Below the pieces are notes generated by a model that saw only the letters and a list, made by a program, of their open reading frames with translations, ran no database searches and was not told the DNA's origin. Shown here piece by piece: positions 43,168-51,598 of a stretch of 64,000 nucleotides of DNA (position 1 is the stretch's first letter; every line of letters starts with the position of its first letter). Location of the stretch: the NCBI GenBank assembly GCA_965230205.1, contig OZ245996.1, positions 1,550,001-1,614,000 on the forward strand, given 5' to 3'. The DNA is from CANLBN01 sp965230205. Lineage in GTDB: Bacteria; Pseudomonadota; Gammaproteobacteria; Pseudomonadales; Cellvibrionaceae. The position numbers and the translations under genes are program-made.

Positions 43168-44892
43168 ATGCACCACGTTTTTTATTTATTACTCCGGCGT
43201 TTGAGGATGCCGATTATCGTACTCATTACTGTGTACGGTATTTCTATGGTTGGCCTTACATTAATCCCAGGTCGAGATGATCAGGGGAATGTCTGGTATA
43301 TGGATTTTTTCCATGCCTTTTATTTTGTCAGTTTTATGGGGACGACAATCGGCTTTGGTGAAATTCCTTACCCTTTTACACCCAGCCAAAGGCTTTGGGT
43401 CACTTTCACTGTTTATGCTTCCGTTGTCTCCTGGCTGTATAGTATCGGTACCATTTTTTCCCTGTTACAGGATGCGAATGTTCGCCGCTTATTAAAGAGC
43501 ACTCAATTCGCTCGTCGAGTGAATCGGCTCAACCAGCCTTTTTATATTGTGTGTGGCTATGGTGTGACGGGGAAGCGTATTGTCAGCCAACTAGTCACCC
43601 ATGGTATCAAAACCGTCGTGATCGATTCATCCCAGCAGATTATTGATGAACTTGAAGCCGATGAATTAAGTTTAACGGTTCCTTATCTATGTGAAGATGC
43701 CGCAGACCCAAGCATTTTAAATATTGCGGGTATTAATAGTTCCTTATGTATTGGTGTGCTTGCGCTGACAATTGATGATCATGCCAATCTTTCTATTGCC
43801 ATTAACAGTAAATTGGTTAAGCCAAAACGTATTGTAATTAGTCGGGCGCAGTCAAAAGCAACAACCGCTAATTTAGAATCTTTCGGAACCGATCTAATTA
43901 TTGATCCCTTTGAAACCTTTGCTGATCATCTCGGCCTTATTTTGCAGCAGCCCTATAAACATATTATTCATAATCTCATTGTAAACCCCAAACACAATGT
44001 ATGGATGACGCCGCATCAAGACACCTCGGGGCGTTGGGTTGTCTGTGGTTATCGTCGTATGGGTAAAGCGCTCCATAAAATGTTTCAGCAGTTTAATATT
44101 GATGTGACTTTTATTGAGGTTGATCATGATGTGTATGACGTTCCAGAGGGAACTGTTTACGGTACGGGCACTGAAGCAAAAACACTGCTCGAAGCTGATA
44201 TTGAAAGTGCTGTTGGTGTGATAGCGGGTACTCCGGATGATGCCGATAATCTCTCTATCATTATTACTGCGCGACAAATCAATCCAGATCTCATTACGGT
44301 TGCCAGACAAAATAAACGTGGCAATAAGCCAGTATTCAAAGCGGCTGAAGTTAATATCATTATGGAGTCTGGGAGAATCATAGCCAATGAAATTTATATG
44401 TTGTTGCGAACGCCTTTGCTGAATGAATTTTTCAGATTGGCACGTGAGCAAAGTGAGGAGTGGGCACGTAACTTAATTGTTCGGATGTCAGAGACGATTA
44501 ACCATGCAGAAATGGATGCGTGGACAATTACAGTCAATGCGAATGAATGTATTGCTGCGTATGATGCGGTAATGGATGGTTTCCCTGTAAAACTCTCGCA
44601 CTTATACGATAACCCTCGCAATCGCGATGCAGGTTTACCTACGATTCCTCTATTAATTAAGCGTGGAAGAACCTTATCGCTGTTACCTCAAGGTGCTATT
44701 TTGCTAAAGCCAGATGACCAAATACTATTTTGTGGACAACAAAGTGCACAGGCAACGATGCGTTGGGCGATCAATAACCATAACGCCATGCGCTATATTA
44801 AGAGTGGACGTGTTGAACCTGATGGTTTATTTTGGCGCTGGCTACATCAGCGAAAAGAGAGGGCTAAAAGCGATACAAATGTATCAAAATAG
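43168..44892 (+). CDS. Potassium channel protein with two TrkA-N domains
   Basis: A protein of about 574 residues. TM helices flank a pore loop (SFMGTTIGFGEIPYPFTP). Two Rossmann-type RCK domains follow: IVCGYGVTGKRIVSQL and VVCGYRRMGKALHKMF, each with a GxGxxG or variant nucleotide-binding motif. A C-terminal TrkA-C-like region ends the protein. The second RCK carries GYRRMG, without the full glycine set. It gates K+ flux by ligand binding. The start may be the TTG at 43162 or the ATG at 43168; the ATG is used. It pairs with the DUF6394 gene. Confidence 0.87.
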   Translation: MHHVFYLLLRRLRMPIIVLITVYGISMVGLTLIPGRDDQGNVWYMDFFHAFYFVSFMGTTIGFGEIPYPFTPSQRLWVTFTVYASVVSWLYSIGTIFSLLQDANVRRLLKSTQFARRVNRLNQPFYIVCGYGVTGKRIVSQLVTHGIKTVVIDSSQQIIDELEADELSLTVPYLCEDAADPSILNIAGINSSLCIGVLALTIDDHANLSIAINSKLVKPKRIVISRAQSKATTANLESFGTDLIIDPFETFADHLGLILQQPYKHIIHNLIVNPKHNVWMTPHQDTSGRWVVCGYRRMGKALHKMFQQFNIDVTFIEVDHDVYDVPEGTVYGTGTEAKTLLEADIESAVGVIAGTPDDADNLSIIITARQINPDLITVARQNKRGNKPVFKAAEVNIIMESGRIIANEIYMLLRTPLLNEFFRLAREQSEEWARNLIVRMSETINHAEMDAWTITVNANECIAAYDAVMDGFPVKLSHLYDNPRNRDAGLPTIPLLIKRGRTLSLLPQGAILLKPDDQILFCGQQSAQATMRWAINNHNAMRYIKSGRVEPDGLFWRWLHQRKERAKSDTNVSK

Positions 44893-44924
44893 ATTTAGGG
44901 ATATCGCTGTAGTTTGATTTTTCT

Positions 44925-45011
44925 GCCCAGGTGGTGAAATTGGTAGACACGCCAGCTTCAGGTGCTGGTGGCCGTAAGGCCGTGGAGGTTCAAGTCCTCT
45001 CCTGGGCACCA
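44925..45011 (+). tRNA. tRNA-Leu (anticodon CAG)
   Basis: An 87-base cloverleaf. The acceptor stem GCCCAGG pairs with CCTGGGC, and ACCA is encoded at the 3' end. The anticodon stem CCAGC / GCTGG (44952-44968) holds the loop TTCAGGT, giving anticodon CAG at 44959-44961. A long variable arm (GGCCGTAAGGCC region) and the T-loop GTTCAAGTC complete a class II tRNA, consistent with leucine. Confidence 0.97.
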
Positions 45012-45049
45012 TTAATTGAAACTTACTGCTAAGTAAACCGTTGTTATAC

Positions 45050-45470
45050 TTAAAGACTGCGGATTATCTCTATTTCCTCAGGGGAGACTCCTAAAGACTC
45101 AAGAAATTTCTGGTGTTCTTTTGGCTCCATTTCTTCAAATTTTTGGTGCCATGTACGCATAGCTGCCTCGTCGAACCCTGAAGCTTTCATGATCTCTACC
45201 CAGCGATCTTTAGTGACCCTATTTTTCTCCAGTAATGTTGGCTCTTGCAATAATGCAACGATTGCTTTTTGTTGTGTTTTGAGAAGATCAATTTCTTTTT
45301 CTAATTTATTGAAATGATCTCTTAGTATCTGGCTTTGAGAAATCTCATCGCTTTGATCTAGCAGTTTTTCTATATTTGCGATGGGTATTCCATAGGAACG
45401 ATATGAAATAATAGATTTTAGTCGCTCTAGAGATGCCGCACATTTTAGCGAGTTGGGTCACTGTTAGCAT
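45050..45470 (-). pseudogene. Broken MerR-family regulator
   Basis: The ATG at 45470 starts MLTVTQLAKMCGISRA, a normal MerR N-terminus. The frame is then lost. From about 45440 another frame reads SLERLKSIISYRSYGIPI, the end of the MerR DNA-binding domain. It continues through the dimerisation helix to the C-terminus (stop at 45050; a 66-residue tail with WHQKFEEMEPKEHQKF is intact). The expected recognition helix and wing (about 25-30 residues, VLYYE to the next helix) are missing, so an internal deletion with a frameshift is the best explanation. The promoter is kept. Confidence 0.75.
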
Positions 45471-45498
45471 AAGGTTACCGATTACTATTCGAATACTC

Positions 45499-45529
45499 AT
45501 TATCAACCCTACACCCATAGTCGGGTCAA
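45499..45529 (-). promoter_or_regulatory. MerR-type promoter of the broken regulator
   Basis: On the minus strand TTGACC (45524-45529) and GATAAT (45499-45504) are separated by 19 bp, the overlong spacer of MerR-activated promoters. The spacer holds an imperfect dyad with ACCC and GGGT. The start codon at 45470 is about 28 bp from the -10 box. Confidence 0.78.
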
Positions 45530-45533
45530 GGAT

Positions 45534-45962
45534 CTAAATAGCGCACACTGGTATGGGTTTAAGGTCGGGCTCTACAAATAATTGCCGTGCTGTTTCTGAA
45601 AATAAAAGGTCGTTGGAGTAGTGCTCCATCATGATTTTAGAATCGAGGATTTTGGGGTTTTTACTTAAGAATTCATGTGCAGCTTCGGCAGGCTCTGCAT
45701 TATTCATAAGATAGTTAAGTGCCAATACCCATGCTGTAGTGAGTGTTTCATGATATTTAGTGTTTGGGTCAATATCATTGTGTTGAAGTAGCTGATGAAG
45801 TGTATACCGCATAAGTTGAATGGCTGTTTCGGTATTGTTCTCTACTAAGTAGATATAAGCTAGCCTCAAGTGAGCTCGGTGGTTAAAGTCAATGATCGGG
45901 TAGTTAAATGTTTCTACTTGTTCCTTAAAAGCTTTATCGCTTATTGATATCAGGTGCTTCAT
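45534..45962 (-). CDS. MerR-associated protein of unknown function
   Basis: A 142-residue cytoplasmic helical protein. The motif FNHRAHLRLAYIYLVEN resembles a group of small proteins often paired with MerR regulators. TPR-like repeats may follow (AIQLMRYTLHQLLQHN, TLTTAWVLALNYLMNN). I know no biochemical role. It has its own MerR-type promoter upstream and stops just before the promoter of the broken MerR gene. GAGG lies four bases from the ATG. Confidence 0.65.
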   Translation of the reverse strand: MKHLISISDKAFKEQVETFNYPIIDFNHRAHLRLAYIYLVENNTETAIQLMRYTLHQLLQHNDIDPNTKYHETLTTAWVLALNYLMNNAEPAEAAHEFLSKNPKILDSKIMMEHYSNDLLFSETARQLFVEPDLKPIPVCAI

Positions 45963-45998
45963 ACTTCCTCTCAGTTATATTTGATTGTGTTAAGACTG

Positions 45999-46029
45999 AG
46001 AATAATCCTTAAACCTATAGACGGGTCAA
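45999..46029 (-). promoter_or_regulatory. MerR-type promoter of the companion gene
   Basis: TTGACC (46024-46029) and TATTCT (45999-46004) are spaced by 19 bp on the minus strand. The first eight bases TTGACCCG and the CTAT core match the promoter at 45499-45529, so the same regulator probably recognised both. The start codon is at 45962. Confidence 0.72.
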
Positions 46030-46264
46030 TACAGGTATCCCTGTTTTTAATAAATAGTGTGCTACACGATTTGAGTGGTTATAAGATTGCAGGCCCGAAT
46101 ATTGGCCCAGATAATAATATATCAATATGTTTTGAATTATATATTTCAAGTTTACGACTTTATTTTATAAATTGTCACGAGGTGCTATGAGTGTTGTTTT
46201 AGACGACAACGGCTTAATTGTTTAGATATCACTTTTTAAATTAGACTAATTATTTAACATGCAG

Positions 46265-46281
46265 TGTAGAAAAATTCTACA
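46265..46281. repeat. 17-bp palindrome, possible operator
   Basis: TGTAGAA and TTCTACA flank AAA. It lies about 160 bp upstream of the coiled-coil gene. It could be a regulatory site, but no regulator is adjacent. The rest of the 480-bp gap (45963-46442) holds the promoter above and otherwise shows nothing recognisable. Confidence 0.4.
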
Positions 46282-46442
46282 ACCGCGAGTATTATTAAAG
46301 GTGTTAAGTACATTGGTTGCGACTCGTAATCTAAATTGACGTATTTTTTCTGCATCTACGTTATATATTGACCATTTTTCATAATAAATCTAAAAATTTG
46401 GTTAATAGCTATTCTAAAAACAAAACGTTATAAGGGTGTGTT

Positions 46443-47024
46443 ATGAATCAACCCAAAACTGTCAGCGCGAATAAAAAAAACGCCTCACTCTCAAGTAAAA
46501 AGCCTAATACCTCTGAAACAATCGATATTCCTTCTTCTGATGATCAGCTTTTTGCTATACGAAATTTGTTATTTGGTGAGCAAGTAAAGCAATTAGAAAG
46601 CAAAATCCATGAGCAGGATATAAAATTTAATGAAAAGCTCGATCGTATAGAAGCGCTTATCCTTAAGAACCATGAAGACGTTAGCAGAGAAATAAATGCT
46701 GCTAGCCAGAGAATGGCCAATGATCTGGAGTCAAATAGAATTGAGCATGTGAGTCAAGAGAGTATATTAGAGGATACGTTATCTAATTTATCGGATCGTT
46801 TGTCTGCCCACCAAGAGCATACTGATAATAATTTTAAAGATGCTCTTAATACTTTAAATCGTACGGCAGATGAAATAAATCACTCACTCCAGCGAGAAGT
46901 TGAACAACTCACCCTGAAGTTAAATGCAGCCTCTACAGAGCTTAGTACAAATAAAGCTGATAGAAAGACGCTGGCTAATCTACTTGAAAGTATGGCGAGT
47001 AATTTAACCGAAAGTCAGGCGTAA
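46443..47024 (+). CDS. Coiled-coil protein of the OmpA-GTPase cluster
   Basis: A 193-residue soluble protein with a disordered Lys/Ser/Asn-rich N-terminus and a long helical part of heptad character (LFGEQVKQLESKIHEQD, then REINAASQRMANDLESNR, and LQREVEQLTLKLNAASTEL). No signal peptide or membrane segment is seen. It lies four bases before the OmpA-domain gene, with AAGGG before its ATG. The pairing suggests a cytoplasmic partner or scaffold. I do not know its family name. Confidence 0.7.
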   Translation: MNQPKTVSANKKNASLSSKKPNTSETIDIPSSDDQLFAIRNLLFGEQVKQLESKIHEQDIKFNEKLDRIEALILKNHEDVSREINAASQRMANDLESNRIEHVSQESILEDTLSNLSDRLSAHQEHTDNNFKDALNTLNRTADEINHSLQREVEQLTLKLNAASTELSTNKADRKTLANLLESMASNLTESQA

Positions 47025-47028
47025 AACG

Positions 47029-48771
47029 ATGATGGAAGGAGAGGTAGATAGTAATACGGCTGATAAAGACGATGACTATCAGCGCTTGCGCTCTCTTTTG
47101 CTAGGGAAAGACTACGAAGCTGTTATTCAGCAGGAAATGACACAGGAAAATATTGATCGTGTAGCTGAAGTCCTTAGTGAAGCATTTAATCGTCGAAATT
47201 TGCAGGACAACTCGCTGGCAAAAGAAATGTCTCCGGTGATTGAAGATTCTATCGATACTTCTATTAAAGCCCATCCTGAACGCATCACTAATGTTATTTT
47301 CCCCATTATTGGTCCAGCAGTCAGAAAGGCAGTCTCTAATGCTTTGTCAGAGTTGATGCATTCCTTGAATGTGATGTTAACTGAAACATTAACATTAAAG
47401 TCTCTATTCTGGAGAATAAAGGCATGGCGATTAGGCATGCCTTACAGCCAATATTTTTTATTGCAGTTGATCCATTACCAAGTTGAGCAAGCCTTCCTCA
47501 TTCATAGGGAGAGTGGGGTGCTTATTCAATCAGCGGTTGCTGATGGCGTAGCACATCATGATCCTGAGCTTGTGTCATCAATGCTGGCAGCGATTACTGA
47601 TTTTGCCAGTGATTCTTTTGATGAGCAGCCAGATAGTTTGAGTGTCCTAAAGTTTGGGGATTTGAGCTTGTTGCTTGAAACTGGCCCTAATGCAATCTTA
47701 GCATTTGCTGTTCGTGGTGTTATTCAAAATGACCTCAAAGAACACCTATCTGATTTATTAGAAAAAATCCATAAACAATACCATTCAGATTTTCTGATGT
47801 TTAATGGCGATATCACACCTTTTGAACCAGTTGCTGAGTTATTACAGCAATCATTGCTCAAAAAAGAAAAGAAAAAATCAGTTTCCCGTCCCTGGTTGGC
47901 TATCACTGCCATAACGCTATTACTGGCGTTCGCTTGTTATTATATTTATCAACAATGGTCACTAAAAATAGCCATCGATAAAACTATTCAGCAGGTTAAT
48001 CAACAAGATGGCTATCAAGTGTTGAGTGACCGATATCAAAATAAAGAACTACACCTTGATATTCTGAAATCGCCTTTAGCTATCCCCACTAATGAGCTGG
48101 CTATCTCTATAAAACCTATGCAATTTAAGTTGATTTTTAATCAAAAGCTCGCATCCTTAGATGACCCTAAATTATATATTCCCTACCTTGCCCAGCGCTA
48201 TGAGGCCAACCTTTCTCTTGTAGAGGGAGTGGCAGCGAAAAAGCCTGTCGATATTGTTTTGAGCGGTGTTATTTCTCGAGATAATATCGATCAATTGGAA
48301 AATGACAGTTTGGTCAAAGATTATTTTACTATTGTATTGGATGATGAATTAAAAATAACAGAACAAGAGTCAATTCAAGAGCAATCAAGGAAAGAGATAG
48401 AGACATTGGTTAAAGATATTAATAGTCGATATTTTTTCTTCGAAAAAGCATCGGCGTTAATGGAGGAGACGAGTCGACAAACATTGAATACAACAATTGC
48501 TCATATTAGAAAAATTCTACAGCTGCAAAAAGCGGCAGATATTAGTGTGAAACAAATTAGTATTTCTGGGTACGCCGATCAGCAAGGGGGAGATGTTATT
48601 AATCGCTCTTTGAGTGCTGAGCGAGCACAATTGATCCAAGATATATTGAATTCGAATGGGATAACCGAAGAGTTAACAATTAGTTGGGGATACGGAGCTA
48701 AAGATTTAGAGACCGTTCCTAGTGTTCTTCAGAGAAGGGCTAGGATCGAAGTGCTTTATATGCCCAATTAA
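47029..48771 (+). CDS. Inner-membrane protein with C-terminal OmpA domain
   Basis: A 580-residue protein. The first ~280 residues are cytoplasmic and helical, with IDTSIKAHPERITNVIFPII and VEQAFLIHRESGVLIQ; I do not recognise this domain. A single membrane helix (WLAITAITLLLAFACYYIY) is at about 287-308. The rest is periplasmic and ends in an OmpA/MotB peptidoglycan-binding domain: ISGYADQQGGDVINRSLSAE. So it joins a cytoplasmic module to the cell wall. ATGs lie at 47029 and 47032. It is followed by a small GTPase gene. I infer that the GTPase may act on its cytoplasmic part. Confidence 0.8.
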   Translation: MMEGEVDSNTADKDDDYQRLRSLLLGKDYEAVIQQEMTQENIDRVAEVLSEAFNRRNLQDNSLAKEMSPVIEDSIDTSIKAHPERITNVIFPIIGPAVRKAVSNALSELMHSLNVMLTETLTLKSLFWRIKAWRLGMPYSQYFLLQLIHYQVEQAFLIHRESGVLIQSAVADGVAHHDPELVSSMLAAITDFASDSFDEQPDSLSVLKFGDLSLLLETGPNAILAFAVRGVIQNDLKEHLSDLLEKIHKQYHSDFLMFNGDITPFEPVAELLQQSLLKKEKKKSVSRPWLAITAITLLLAFACYYIYQQWSLKIAIDKTIQQVNQQDGYQVLSDRYQNKELHLDILKSPLAIPTNELAISIKPMQFKLIFNQKLASLDDPKLYIPYLAQRYEANLSLVEGVAAKKPVDIVLSGVISRDNIDQLENDSLVKDYFTIVLDDELKITEQESIQEQSRKEIETLVKDINSRYFFFEKASALMEETSRQTLNTTIAHIRKILQLQKAADISVKQISISGYADQQGGDVINRSLSAERAQLIQDILNSNGITEELTISWGYGAKDLETVPSVLQRRARIEVLYMPN

Positions 48772-48781
48772 GGTTGTACTG

Positions 48782-49276
48782 ATGATAAATAAAAAAATAT
48801 GCATGGTTGGTGCTTTTGCTGTTGGAAAAACAAGCCTGGTTAAGCGGTTTGTTGAAAGTTTATTTAGTGAAAAATACCATACGACAATTGGAGTTAAAAT
48901 AGATAAAAAAGTGATGGAGCGCAATAACAAAGTATTGCAAATGATGATTTGGGATATAGAAGGTGTCGATGTTTTTACAGACTTGAAAGCATCTTATTTG
49001 AGAGGTGCCAGTGGAATTATGCTGGTTGTTGATGGGACAAGACTTCAAACATTTGAATCGGCTGAAAGGATTAAGCAGCTGGTGGTTGATGTTTTGGGTG
49101 ATGTCCCGATACTTTTGTTAGTTAACAAATCTGACTTAGAAGATGAATGGCAAATTGCTCAGGAAAATATTCATTGCTTGGGCTTGAAAAGTGAGTCGAT
49201 TTTTTTAACAAGTGCAAAAACTGGAGAAAACGTAGAAAAGTGCTTTGAAAAAATGGCAGATTTACTATTGATGTAA
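48782..49276 (+). CDS. Ras/Rab-like small GTPase
   Basis: A 164-residue single-domain GTPase. G1 is GAFAVGKTS (residues 10-18). G2 is the threonine of YHTTIGVKI, as in Rab proteins. G3 is WDIEG (58-61), and the next residue, where Ras has the catalytic Gln, is V62. G4 is NKSD (115-118) and G5 is TSAKTG. No membrane anchor is seen. The start at 48782 is eight bases after AAGG and 10 bp after the OmpA gene; a longer frame to 48722 overlaps that gene and is rejected. It probably switches a signalling complex of the cluster. Confidence 0.86.
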   Translation: MINKKICMVGAFAVGKTSLVKRFVESLFSEKYHTTIGVKIDKKVMERNNKVLQMMIWDIEGVDVFTDLKASYLRGASGIMLVVDGTRLQTFESAERIKQLVVDVLGDVPILLLVNKSDLEDEWQIAQENIHCLGLKSESIFLTSAKTGENVEKCFEKMADLLLM

Positions 49277-49312
49277 TAAAAAGCAGTATTGAGTATGTCA
49301 AGTGGGGAGAAA

Positions 49313-51490
49313 ATGCAATCGAAGTATGAAAATAGCTCCATGTTTCGTGATATTTTACAGCAAATGGATGTTGCTGCATTCAAATGGGACCCCGAAGGTT
49401 TTTTTTATCCGCTATATGATTTCCCTGAATGGTTTCATGTTGTCTATACAGATAAAGTAAATCATTCTCATAAAATAGATCGCTATTATCTAGGACATGT
49501 ATTTCCTTTCATTGAAAATTTCTTATTCGATGCAAAGAAAATTTGGGAAGCACCAAAAGAAGGGCGATTGTATTCTGGCCTATGGACGGAAATAGTTAAA
49601 AAGTCTGATGAAGAAATAGAATTTTATCTTGAAGCAGTAGCTATTAATACCGCTAATATCCCTATTTTGTTACTTGTCAATGAAACTAGTAATTATGATG
49701 TACGCCATAAGGTTTTTCAAACTGCACGTAATATTGCTCTTCAAAACGAACAATTGGAAAACGTTGTTAAGTTACACCAGCGCCAATTAAAACAACAACT
49801 GGAGAGGTTCTATCATCAGAAGCGTTCATTCGAAGAACTTGCTGAAAACGTCGAGCAAGAATCATCCGCAGTTCTGATTCTTTCTCAGGATGGTGGCGTT
49901 GAGGTTTATAATAAAGCCTTAATTGATATTTATTCTTTAAAAAATCATACAGAATTACCTAGAGAGTCGCTGTTAGATAAGTGGATGAAGGAGGCGGAAA
50001 GACTTTATCCGGAAATTTACAGGGTATTAGAGGTTGGTGGTAATTGGGAAGGTGAGTTCGAAACGTTTGATGCAGCTAACCAAAAGAAATGGATTCGTTT
50101 AATTATTTCCCCTATGAAAGAAAATGATGGGGTTTCTCATTATATCTGTATTGCTAATGATATTAGTGAATCGAAAGTATCATATAGTGAAATTGAGAAA
50201 GTGTCGCAGTTTAATGCATTAACTCGATTGCCTAATAGACGTAATTTTTGGGGATATCTAGCTGAAAAAATTGATGAGAAAAAGCTACAGGGTGGGAATT
50301 TATTTCTCTTATATGTCGACTTAGACCACTTTAAACAGATTAATGATGATTTGGGGCCAGAACAAGCTGATTTTTTGCTAACTACTGTCGCTACACGCTT
50401 AAAACGATGTGTGAAGAGCCAAGATTATGTTGCGCATTTAGGCGCGGATGAATTTGCCATTATTGTTACGCAATGTAAGGATAATTCTGCACTTGCTGAT
50501 ATTGCAAAAAGAGTTATAGCAAGTATTTATCAAGATGTATCATTTAATGAGTTAACCTTGAATGTGTCTGCAAGTGTTGGCATTGCAGTTTATCCTCAGC
50601 ATGGTGCTAATGCGAGAGAGATTGTTAAGAGTGCTGACTATGCAATGTACCATGCGAAAGAAATGGGGCGTAATCAATATCACTTCTATGGGCCTAATAC
50701 GATAAGAGGTGGCGTCTCAAAATTACATATTGAGCAAGGGTTAAAGCATGCCATTGAAAATGGTGAGTTCGAATTGTTTTATCAGCCACAAATATGTACA
50801 GGTTCTTCAACTGTTCATCGAGCTGAAGCTCTCATTCGTTGGAATCATCCAACTCATGGAGTGATTTTGCCTTCTGATTTTATTTATATTGCTGAAGGTT
50901 CGAGTCTGATTCTTGATATTGGTCGTTGGGTTATAATGACAGCTTGTAAGGAATTGCATGCATTAACCGATAAAGGTTTGAATGTGAAAATCAGTATCAA
51001 TGTTTCTCCAAAACAATTTAAATACTCTAACCTTATCAACGACCTTGTAAAAGGTTTCGATGCTTATTCTATTAATCCAAATCAGCTTGAGCTCGAAGTA
51101 ACAGAAAGTACATTTATGAGCGATATGGATAATGTTATTGCGCAGCTTGAAGAAATTCGTGCTCTTGGCGTTTCTATTTCCTTGGATGACTTTGGAACAG
51201 GTTATTCCTCTTTGAGTTATCTTAACAATTTGCCTTCGGATCAATTAAAAATAGACCGCGCTTTTATACAGGGCTTACCTGAAAATAATTCAAGTAAAAA
51301 AATAGTAGAGTCATTAATAAAACTAGCACATGATTTGTCGATAGAAGTAATTGCTGAAGGTGTGGAAAATCAACAGCAACTTGATTATTTGAAAAAACTA
51401 CAATGTGACTATTTTCAAGGCTATTTATTTCATGCCCCACTGAATGCTAAAGAGTTGGTGTCCTTTTATAAAGAAAGTTTAGCTATTTAG
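49313..51490 (+). CDS. GGDEF-EAL protein with N-terminal sensory domain
   Basis: A 725-residue c-di-GMP signalling protein. An N-terminal domain of about 150 residues (WDPEGFFYPLYDFPEWFH, ending IPILLLVNETSN) is unfamiliar. Then come a coiled-coil linker, a PAS-like domain (about 190-310), a GGDEF domain with LGADEF (50441-50455, second glycine changed to Ala) and an EAL domain (AEALIRWNHP, EVTEST, LDDFGTGYSS, KIDRAF, EGVEN). The EAL motifs are complete, so phosphodiesterase activity is likely; the GADEF site and absent I-site (KSQD) make cyclase activity uncertain. Starts at 49289 and 49295 are alternatives; GGGGAG supports 49313. Confidence 0.88.
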   Translation: MQSKYENSSMFRDILQQMDVAAFKWDPEGFFYPLYDFPEWFHVVYTDKVNHSHKIDRYYLGHVFPFIENFLFDAKKIWEAPKEGRLYSGLWTEIVKKSDEEIEFYLEAVAINTANIPILLLVNETSNYDVRHKVFQTARNIALQNEQLENVVKLHQRQLKQQLERFYHQKRSFEELAENVEQESSAVLILSQDGGVEVYNKALIDIYSLKNHTELPRESLLDKWMKEAERLYPEIYRVLEVGGNWEGEFETFDAANQKKWIRLIISPMKENDGVSHYICIANDISESKVSYSEIEKVSQFNALTRLPNRRNFWGYLAEKIDEKKLQGGNLFLLYVDLDHFKQINDDLGPEQADFLLTTVATRLKRCVKSQDYVAHLGADEFAIIVTQCKDNSALADIAKRVIASIYQDVSFNELTLNVSASVGIAVYPQHGANAREIVKSADYAMYHAKEMGRNQYHFYGPNTIRGGVSKLHIEQGLKHAIENGEFELFYQPQICTGSSTVHRAEALIRWNHPTHGVILPSDFIYIAEGSSLILDIGRWVIMTACKELHALTDKGLNVKISINVSPKQFKYSNLINDLVKGFDAYSINPNQLELEVTESTFMSDMDNVIAQLEEIRALGVSISLDDFGTGYSSLSYLNNLPSDQLKIDRAFIQGLPENNSSKKIVESLIKLAHDLSIEVIAEGVENQQQLDYLKKLQCDYFQGYLFHAPLNAKELVSFYKESLAI

Positions 51491-51491
51491 C

Positions 51492-51526
51492 CTCAGTTAA
51501 GTATTTATTGTAAATGCTTAACTGAG
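51492..51526. repeat. Hairpin between convergent genes
   Basis: The arms CTCAGTTAAG and CTTAACTGAG are perfect, with a 15-base loop that can pair further. It starts just after the GGDEF-EAL stop. The T-run of a typical terminator is missing. Confidence 0.6.
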
Positions 51527-51598
51527 ACGCTAACCAATACTTCTTTTTTCTGTGTAGAAGTAATAGGGCTTTTCTTTAATTTTGCTAATAGAATTATA

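Noticed and set aside
43894..44451. 185-codon minus-strand frame
   Set aside because: Antisense to the TrkA-N potassium channel, whose motifs are clear.
45954..46190. 78-codon plus-strand frame
   Set aside because: It runs through the MerR-type promoter of the companion gene and has no ribosome site.
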